Assembly: GCA_021413845.1 (NCBI GenBank)
Contig: JAIOPP010000099.1
Location: 1-64,000 of the forward strand
Length of the DNA stretch: 64,000 bases
DNA from: Planctomycetia bacterium
Lineage (GTDB): Bacteria > Planctomycetota > Planctomycetia > Pirellulales > PNKZ01
Reading direction: 5' to 3'
Below are positions 58,496 through 64,000 of the stretch, in pieces. Numbering within the stretch: position 1 is the stretch's first letter; every line of letters starts with the position of its first letter. The position numbers were made by a program, and so were the translations under genes. The notes under the pieces were generated by a model. It was given only the letters and a program-made list of their open reading frames with translations, was not told the origin of the DNA and ran no database searches.

Positions 58496-59710
58496 ATGTC
58501 ACATCGCAAACGCTTGGTCGTGCTGCCGTCGTTGCAAGCCGTCGTCGAAAGCGACGGGCGGGTGATCGTGACGCAGAAGTTCGTCGACGGGATGAACGAG
58601 TACGCCAAGCAATGGCACGGGCCGGTCACGGCCGTGATCGAACCGACGACCGAACTTTCCGATAATCTCGACAATGTCGCCGTAGTTCCGGCGGTGCTCG
58701 ACTTCGGGCTCGAAGTCATGTCGTTTCGCGATAAGCGGCTGGCGTCGATCGTCGCCGAATCGGCAGTCGTGCTCGGCGGAACCGACTATCGACAGAATCA
58801 CTTAGCGGCGCTCTGCCGCAACAGCGCCACGCCGTTCGTCGTGACGACGGAATACACGTTGAAGACGCGCCGGCAGATCATCGCGGCCGAGGGCTCGAAT
58901 GCCTTGGTTCGCTGGCGGCGCAATTGGTGGGAGCGAAGCCAAGAAGCGGCGAACCGGCGGAGCGTGCGCAGCGCGACCGGCGTGCAATGCAACGGCCTGC
59001 CGACTTATTTGGAGTACCGCGAGCTCAACGAAGACGCGATGCTCTATTTCGACACGCGCACCACTTACGAGATGCTGCCCGATCAAGAACGCTTGGAACG
59101 CCGACTCGCGCATCTCATGAGCGGCGAGCCGCTCAGGTTGGTCTTCTCCGGTCGGCTGATCGGCATGAAGGGGGCCGACCATTTGCCGCGCTTCGCTGCG
59201 GAGCTGCGTCGGTTGGGGGTTCCTTTCACGCTCGATATTTGCGGTGCGGGGAACTTGGAAGACGATCTCCGCGCGCAGGTCAACAAGCTCGATCTCTACG
59301 CCCAGGTTCGCTTCCGCGGTTGTCTTGATTTCAAGACGCGACTCATGCCCCTGTTGCAAGACGAGATCGATCTCTTCATCTGCCCGCATCGGCAAGGAGA
59401 CCCTTCCTGCACCTACTTGGAAACGCTGGCGTGCGGAGTGCCGATCGTCGGTTATGCCAATGAAGCCTGGAGCGGGTTGCTGAATCTCTCGGGCTGCGGC
59501 CGGCAAGTCGATCTCGACGACTATAAGCTGCTCGCTTCTTCGACGGCCCGACTGCATGCCGATCGCGACACCTTAGCCAAGCTCGCGCTCAAGGCGTGGG
59601 ACTTCGCGCAAGATCATACTTTCGAAGCGACGTTTGCTCGCCGCATCGAGCATCTGCGCGACTGCGCAGACGTGGCGAGCGAAACCTGTCTTGCCGGGGC
59701 GACTTGCTGA
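58496..59710 (+). CDS. Glycosyltransferase, GT-B fold (family 4/1 type)
   Basis: 404 residues from the ATG at 58496. The C-terminal half has the GT-B nucleotide-sugar domain: LRLVFSGRLIGMKGADHLPRFA, LDICGAGNLEDDLRAQV, and the E-x7-E-like region DPSCTYLETLACGVPIVGY. No membrane segment or signal. It is divergent from the NRPS operon and converges with the TolC-like gene, near polymerase and Wzz-like genes, so exopolysaccharide assembly is likely. The ~108 bases of open frame upstream are not supported as coding. Confidence 0.85.
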   Translation: MSHRKRLVVLPSLQAVVESDGRVIVTQKFVDGMNEYAKQWHGPVTAVIEPTTELSDNLDNVAVVPAVLDFGLEVMSFRDKRLASIVAESAVVLGGTDYRQNHLAALCRNSATPFVVTTEYTLKTRRQIIAAEGSNALVRWRRNWWERSQEAANRRSVRSATGVQCNGLPTYLEYRELNEDAMLYFDTRTTYEMLPDQERLERRLAHLMSGEPLRLVFSGRLIGMKGADHLPRFAAELRRLGVPFTLDICGAGNLEDDLRAQVNKLDLYAQVRFRGCLDFKTRLMPLLQDEIDLFICPHRQGDPSCTYLETLACGVPIVGYANEAWSGLLNLSGCGRQVDLDDYKLLASSTARLHADRDTLAKLALKAWDFAQDHTFEATFARRIEHLRDCADVASETCLAGATC

Positions 59711-59750
59711 GCGGAGTCAGGTCGAGAAGCAGAAGTCGCTGCGTCGAGCA

Positions 59751-61901
59751 CTAGCGCGCGACGACGATATCTTCTGACGCGATCGCACCCCGGGCATAGT
59801 TCCAATCGGTGAGCGAGCGCTGGTAGTTCACGCGCGCAATCGATTCATCGAGCACGGCCGAGGCGTAGCGCACTTCGGCGTCGAGCTCGTCGCGTAGCTG
59901 TGCCCGATTTTCCAGATAGAGTTCGCGGCGGGCTTCGAGTTGGATGGCCGCCGCTTCACGCCGACGACGATGCATCGAGAGCAGCCGTTCGGCGGCCGCG
60001 ACGTTGCGGCAGGCAGCATCGAGCTGATGCAGAACTTCATGCTCGAGCTGTCGGAGGCGGGCCGATTCAAGGCTCAACGTCGCCGCGGCGCGCTGCGCGA
60101 GCGAGTTGTCGGCGCGCCGGCCAATCGGTTGTTTGTAAACCGCGCCGACGGTCCAGTCGTTGTAGCCGCCGGTGCCGACGTAGCTCCAGGCTCCGTCCCA
60201 ATGGTTGTCGAGGCCCGTGATGGAGTAGATCGCGCGGACGGAGATATCGGGGAGTAGGCCGTTGCGACGTCGGCAGACTTCGATCTCGGCCGCTTCGACG
60301 ATCGCTCGTTGCGCTCCGAACTCCGGGCGCGACATCGCTTGCGAGGCGGCTTGTTCCCAACCGACGACGAGTGGTGCGTCGGAGGCGGGAGTCGCCGGGA
60401 TGATCGGCCGCGGATCGTCCGGAGGTATGCCCATGATGCGGCGCAATGTGCGCTGGGCATTGATCAAGCGATTCTCCGCTTCGGCTTGTGCGATCTGGAA
60501 CGACTCGGCTTGTTCTTCGGCTTGTGCAACGTCGGGCACGGAACCTTCGCCGAGCCGCAATCGGCCGCGCTCGCGCTCGACCGTTTCCAGCGCTTGCGCC
60601 GCCGCCATGCGACGGACTTCGTGGTCTTGATAAGCGGCGTAAGCGTCCCAGTAGGCGAATTCGGCATCGCGCAACACTTGATTGACGGTCGCTTCGAACG
60701 TGTGCCGCGATTGCGATTGATTGGCTTGCGCGATGCGAAGCGGAGCTTCGTTCCAATTCGGGCCCCGCCCTCGAAACAGCGGTTGCTCCAAGATTAAGTT
60801 GATCGACGACTGCCAGGCCGGATTGACGAGCACGAAGCTGCCGGCCGGCGAGTAGTTCACCTGATTCTGACCGATGCCGACTTGGACGCGCCCGCCGGTC
60901 GAGTAGAGCTTCTCCACGTAGACTTGGTTCAAGCTCGAACCGGGGAGCAAGAAGCCCGTCTTGAGGACGTTCGAGGTGGTGTTGCCGAGAGATTGCACCT
61001 GCGTAGCGACTTGGCGATTGTAGCGGCCGCCGAGCGGGTTGATCGTGAGGACGGGATCGAAAATCGCGGCTTCGAGCCCTGCGGTCGCCGTGGCGATTTG
61101 CGGGAGGTGCCCGAGCACGGCGATATCTTTGTTGTTGCGCAGCGCCATCGTGCGCACATCGGCGAGCGAGATCGTCCCTTGCTCGGTGAAATGGCCGCTG
61201 CCGAACGAAGCGACGAACCGGCTCCACGGACTCGGCGGCAGTTGCGGTTGCGTGAGCTGGGCCGTCGGCGGGTGGGTGGCTTGCGGCACGGCAGTATCGA
61301 GCCGGCCGAAATCGACGTTGGCGGGGAGCGGAACCGGAGCCGAGATCACGGCGCTCGGCGGGAGCGCTTCCGAGGTTGTGAACGACGGGGCGAACGACGG
61401 AGCATGAGGAACTGGAAGGCCGATCGTAGGGCCGCTGATCGTAGGGCCGACGTTCTCTTCGACGTTCACCGGGAGCGCGAGTGCCGGAGCGCTATCGCCG
61501 GCAGGAAGCAGCGTGGCTTGCTGGATGGTCGTTGAGTGAGGCGGCGCAGGAAGAGTCGGCACAGTAAGAGTCGGTGCTGGAGCAGCGGGCGCATCAAGTT
61601 GTGTGAACCGCAGCGGCTGCGTGCCGACGATCGTTCCCGTGAGCTTCGCCGGAGCCGGCTCGAGTTCCGCTTTCGTCGACTTATTCGAGCCGGTCGGCGG
61701 CGATTTTTGCGCGACGATCGCGCTCAGCGTTGCCGGCGAAACCGCGTCGAGCAATTTCCCGTCATCTCCTGCGAGCGGCCAGATCGAGTTGGAGGCGGTG
61801 CGCAGTAATATCGTCGCGCAGAAGAGGGACGTGCCGACGAACGTGCCGAGCGTCGCGTAAGCGACGAGTCGTGACACGGGTTGTCGAGGTCGTGGCGACA
61901 T
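59751..61901 (-). CDS. TolC-like outer membrane protein with N-terminal anchor
   Basis: 716 residues. An N-terminal hydrophobic segment (about 10-30, AYATLGTFVGTSLFCATILL) precedes a ~200-residue Pro/Ala/Thr-rich region, then the OEP/TolC helical repeats (ADVRTMALRNNKDIAVLG near 240, EVQ-like coiled helices rich in A, E, R, L). The position beside glycosyltransferase, polymerase and Wzz-like genes suggests an export role in polysaccharide secretion, but TolC partners are usually efflux pumps, so this is open. It is 1.5 times the length of ordinary TolC. Confidence 0.8.
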   Translation of the reverse strand: MSPRPRQPVSRLVAYATLGTFVGTSLFCATILLRTASNSIWPLAGDDGKLLDAVSPATLSAIVAQKSPPTGSNKSTKAELEPAPAKLTGTIVGTQPLRFTQLDAPAAPAPTLTVPTLPAPPHSTTIQQATLLPAGDSAPALALPVNVEENVGPTISGPTIGLPVPHAPSFAPSFTTSEALPPSAVISAPVPLPANVDFGRLDTAVPQATHPPTAQLTQPQLPPSPWSRFVASFGSGHFTEQGTISLADVRTMALRNNKDIAVLGHLPQIATATAGLEAAIFDPVLTINPLGGRYNRQVATQVQSLGNTTSNVLKTGFLLPGSSLNQVYVEKLYSTGGRVQVGIGQNQVNYSPAGSFVLVNPAWQSSINLILEQPLFRGRGPNWNEAPLRIAQANQSQSRHTFEATVNQVLRDAEFAYWDAYAAYQDHEVRRMAAAQALETVERERGRLRLGEGSVPDVAQAEEQAESFQIAQAEAENRLINAQRTLRRIMGIPPDDPRPIIPATPASDAPLVVGWEQAASQAMSRPEFGAQRAIVEAAEIEVCRRRNGLLPDISVRAIYSITGLDNHWDGAWSYVGTGGYNDWTVGAVYKQPIGRRADNSLAQRAAATLSLESARLRQLEHEVLHQLDAACRNVAAAERLLSMHRRRREAAAIQLEARRELYLENRAQLRDELDAEVRYASAVLDESIARVNYQRSLTDWNYARGAIASEDIVVAR

Positions 61902-62214
61902 GAAAACGAAACTGCGCGCAGTGCGAGACTGATCGAACGATACGAACGGTTGATTTATCGACCGTGCCGGTTCGGAAAATTAGGCAGCTTGTATCGATTG
62001 TGCCGGTTGTCCGGCTCCTATTGACGATTGCCGGCGGGTGCGGTTGTGCGGAATCGGACGGTTCTTCCGCGCGGAGCACCGCATTTAGTGCCGCGGCGGC
62101 AAACTTGGAAAACCACGCAACGTCACGCCCTGCGCAACTGACCTAAACTACTGAAGCAGATTCTATTGCGCGCCGCCGGCGCTGCGCGCACTAAGAGCGG
62201 GGTTTAGGGCTGAA
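61902..62214. other. Divergent intergenic region, TolC-like / polymerase
   Basis: 313 bp. It contains only the weakly supported small lipoprotein frame listed separately and otherwise nothing recognised; the promoters of both flanking genes should be here. Confidence 0.35.
61964..62146 (+). CDS. Possible small lipoprotein
   Basis: 60 residues from a GTG. A hydrophobic segment (VSIVPVVRLLLTIAGGC) ends in a plausible lipobox, then an S/A-rich tail. It lies just upstream of the polymerase gene on the same strand. There is no clear ribosome site and the frame is short, so this may be chance. Confidence 0.25.
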   Translation: MPVRKIRQLVSIVPVVRLLLTIAGGCGCAESDGSSARSTAFSAAAANLENHATSRPAQLT

Positions 62215-63660
62215 ATGTTCATCACGTTGTTCCTCATCGGCGCGGCCGCCATCATCGCAACTGCGCTGCTGCGCGGACCGCGCGCAGCGGCCGTGGCGAC
62301 GTTGGTCGCGACGTTGCTGATTCCGATTTGGCTCATCGTCGAAGTCGGCGCCGTGATTCTCGATCTGCGCATGGCCTTCGCCCTCGCCGGGATCGTGTGC
62401 GTCCTGTGTCGCCAGCAGCGGCTGAGTTATTTTCCGCTCGCTACCGACTTCGTGATCGTGGTGCTGATAGCCGTGCAGATCACTTCCGAGCTGCTCTCGA
62501 CCGAGCCGACGATGACGACGTTCGTCGACACGGCGATGCAATGGCTGGTCCCTTACGTGCTCGGTCGGATTGCGTGGCGCTCTTTCCAAGACGGCAAGCA
62601 ATTGCTGCCCGCGATCGTGATGACGTGCGCCGTTCTCTCGGCGTGGTCGGTGCTCGAATCGGTGACGCGCGTCAACATCGTCAACGCGGTGCTCGGCCAC
62701 GGCGGCTCGCTGCAAGGACAAACCGATTTACGCTGGGGTATGAAACGGGCCGAAGGCCCCCTCTCGCATCCGATCTTCTTCGGCTTGCAGATGGTGCTGC
62801 TCTTTCCGTTGGCGCTGGAAGCGGCACGGCAAGCGAGGCTCGGCCTGGGGCCGAAGTGGTGGCGGTGGATGCCCTGGGTCACCGCCGCAGGGGCTTACTC
62901 GTCGATGTCGCGAGGGCCGCAGATCGGCATCGTGATCGTCTTGATTACGACCGTGGTCGTTTTGGTGCCGAAGCTCCGCTTGGTCGTGCTGGCCCCGTTG
63001 GCGATCGGCATTGCCGTGGTGGTGGCGATGCCCGGCCCCCTTTTGGAACTGCTCCAAGCTTGGTCGGGCGAGAAGTCGACCATGACGATCCAAGTCGGCG
63101 GCGAATATGTGCAATATAGCGGCACGAACCATCGCATCTTGCAGATGCAAGTTTACGGCGAGGCGCTGCGAAACGCCGATTGGTTCGGCTACGGCAGCAT
63201 CGGGCTCCGCTCCGGATCGACGACCATTCCTTACGTCGAAGATCATCTCCGGCAGATGTTTTCTTCGATCGATAACCACTACCTGCAATTCGCGCTGCAA
63301 AACGGCTACGTCGGCATCGGGTCGTTTCTGCTGCTCTGCTTCCTGGGAATTTATCACGCCGCTTCGGCCGCGCATGATCCACGCAATCCGATGCCGCATC
63401 TCTCGGCGGCGACGGCCGGGGCGATCGTCGCCTTGACGTTGATTCTGTCGACCGTGTGGCTCCCGTCCGATGTGCGGTTCGTGCTGCTGGTCGTCATCGG
63501 CATGGCCGGCGGCATGCGCATGAGCCGCAGCGTGCCGACGTATGCCGATGCTTCGAGCGCCGCTGCAGCCGCCGCCGCGACGAGCCCGCTGGAACTCATT
63601 TCACCGGCGACTCCTCCGCGCCGACTGGTGCCCGGTTATCCGCAGTGGGGGAAAGCTTAG
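62215..63660 (+). CDS. Polytopic O-antigen ligase/polymerase-like membrane protein
   Basis: 481 residues with about ten membrane segments and a large periplasmic loop (about 275-350) before the last ones, the layout of Wzy polymerases and WaaL-type ligases. The loop carries NHRILQMQVYGEALRNADWFGYGS and the later DNHYLQFALQNGYVG, recalling the conserved arginine and histidine region of O-antigen ligase families. It joins or polymerises repeat units in the periplasm. It precedes a Wzz-like gene by 49 bp. Confidence 0.8.
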   Translation: MFITLFLIGAAAIIATALLRGPRAAAVATLVATLLIPIWLIVEVGAVILDLRMAFALAGIVCVLCRQQRLSYFPLATDFVIVVLIAVQITSELLSTEPTMTTFVDTAMQWLVPYVLGRIAWRSFQDGKQLLPAIVMTCAVLSAWSVLESVTRVNIVNAVLGHGGSLQGQTDLRWGMKRAEGPLSHPIFFGLQMVLLFPLALEAARQARLGLGPKWWRWMPWVTAAGAYSSMSRGPQIGIVIVLITTVVVLVPKLRLVVLAPLAIGIAVVVAMPGPLLELLQAWSGEKSTMTIQVGGEYVQYSGTNHRILQMQVYGEALRNADWFGYGSIGLRSGSTTIPYVEDHLRQMFSSIDNHYLQFALQNGYVGIGSFLLLCFLGIYHAASAAHDPRNPMPHLSAATAGAIVALTLILSTVWLPSDVRFVLLVVIGMAGGMRMSRSVPTYADASSAAAAAAATSPLELISPATPPRRLVPGYPQWGKA

Positions 63661-63709
63661 ATGTTTCTTTTCGATCACGAGCACGGTCCATCTAACGACC
63701 GGAGTTATC

Positions 63710-64000
63710 ATGGCTGAAGTTTACGAAGAAAATCACCTGCAACAGTTCTTTCGTCGCCGCTGGTGGCTGCTGGTCGTCGCCGGGGCGATCGCGTTCACCG
63801 TGGCCGGCGTGGCGGCGCAGAAGTATGCGGCGCAAAGCTATACGAGCATCGCTGCGCTGTTGTACAACCGCTCGTCGCTCGGCGCGCCGCACTATCAACA
63901 GCCCGACGTGCAATCGATCGCAGCGCTGGCGAAATCGCAGCCGGTATTGGCGGCCGTGGCGAAGGATTTTCAACTCCCGCCGCCGCTGAAGCCGATCGCC
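63710..64000 (+). CDS. Wzz-like chain-length / polysaccharide copolymerase protein, 3' end outside window
   Basis: 97 residues visible from the ATG at 63710, with GGAG about six bases upstream. Aromatic/basic text FFRRRWWLLVVAGAIAFTVAGVAA forms the first membrane segment near residues 13-36, preceded by a short cytoplasmic start, as in Wzz/BY-kinase-associated polysaccharide copolymerases. It follows the polymerase-like gene on the same strand. Only the first transmembrane segment and the start of the periplasmic domain can be seen. Confidence 0.75.
   Translation, partial: MAEVYEENHLQQFFRRRWWLLVVAGAIAFTVAGVAAQKYAAQSYTSIAALLYNRSSLGAPHYQQPDVQSIAALAKSQPVLAAVAKDFQLPPPLKPIA

Overview
The window looks like chromosome from a planctomycete, probably a Pirellulales-type organism. 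The basis is the gene content: a Tat-exported Gfo/Idh/MocA oxidoreductase, a giant ThuA/discoidin/PVC-propeller/cytochrome c protein, a flotillin FloA with a Q/P-rich partner, very long TolC-like proteins, a DUF485/solute-symporter pair, high-GC codon use, and large intergenic gaps filled with short-word repeats. No rRNA, tRNA, CRISPR array, IS element or prophage could be supported. The assignment rests on family recognition, not on a database search.

Layout. 1-9.8 kb: partial oxidoreductase, TolC-like lipoprotein, methyltransferase, small basic protein, EttA, a ~1 kb gap without a convincing gene, an AHSA1/SRPBCC protein preceded in frame by an ArsR-like remnant, and a family 2 glycosyltransferase. 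9.8-10.5 kb: an AT-richer gap. 10.5-14.6 kb (+): floA and its overlapping partner, a 3-hydroxyisobutyrate-dehydrogenase-like enzyme, a DUF2293 protein, RidA. 14.7-20.3 kb (-): the giant cytochrome protein and an acrylyl-CoA-reductase-like enzyme. 20.6-23.7 kb: thioredoxin with a near-consensus promoter and terminator, a lower-GC membrane protein, a coiled-coil protein. 23.7-29 kb (-): ilvE, LolD-like ATPase, LolC/E-like permease, lysS. 29.4-32.3 kb (+): secreted protein, DUF485 protein, symporter. 32.3-35.5 kb (-): tupA/tupC/tupB tungstate transporter and scpA. 35.9-41 kb: HIT hydrolase and dGTPase overlapping, argS, rsfS, Bcp peroxiredoxin.

The most interesting region is 41.06-58.16 kb on the minus strand. 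It is one apparently co-transcribed locus: an NRPS with an N-terminal formyltransferase, a degenerate condensation remnant and an adenylation domain interrupted by a luciferase-like monooxygenase; a type I PKS with the order KS-AT-KR-DH-ACP-TE; both subunits of a split methylmalonyl-CoA mutase; methylmalonyl-CoA epimerase; and a second NRPS module (A-PCP-TE) that carries a deletion/frameshift in its A domain. The simplest reading is a small-molecule pathway with its own methylmalonyl-CoA supply. The final module is either broken or affected by an assembly error.

58.5-64 kb carries exopolysaccharide-type genes: a glycosyltransferase, an outer-membrane TolC-like protein, a polymerase/ligase-like membrane protein, and the start of a Wzz-like chain-length protein cut by the window edge.
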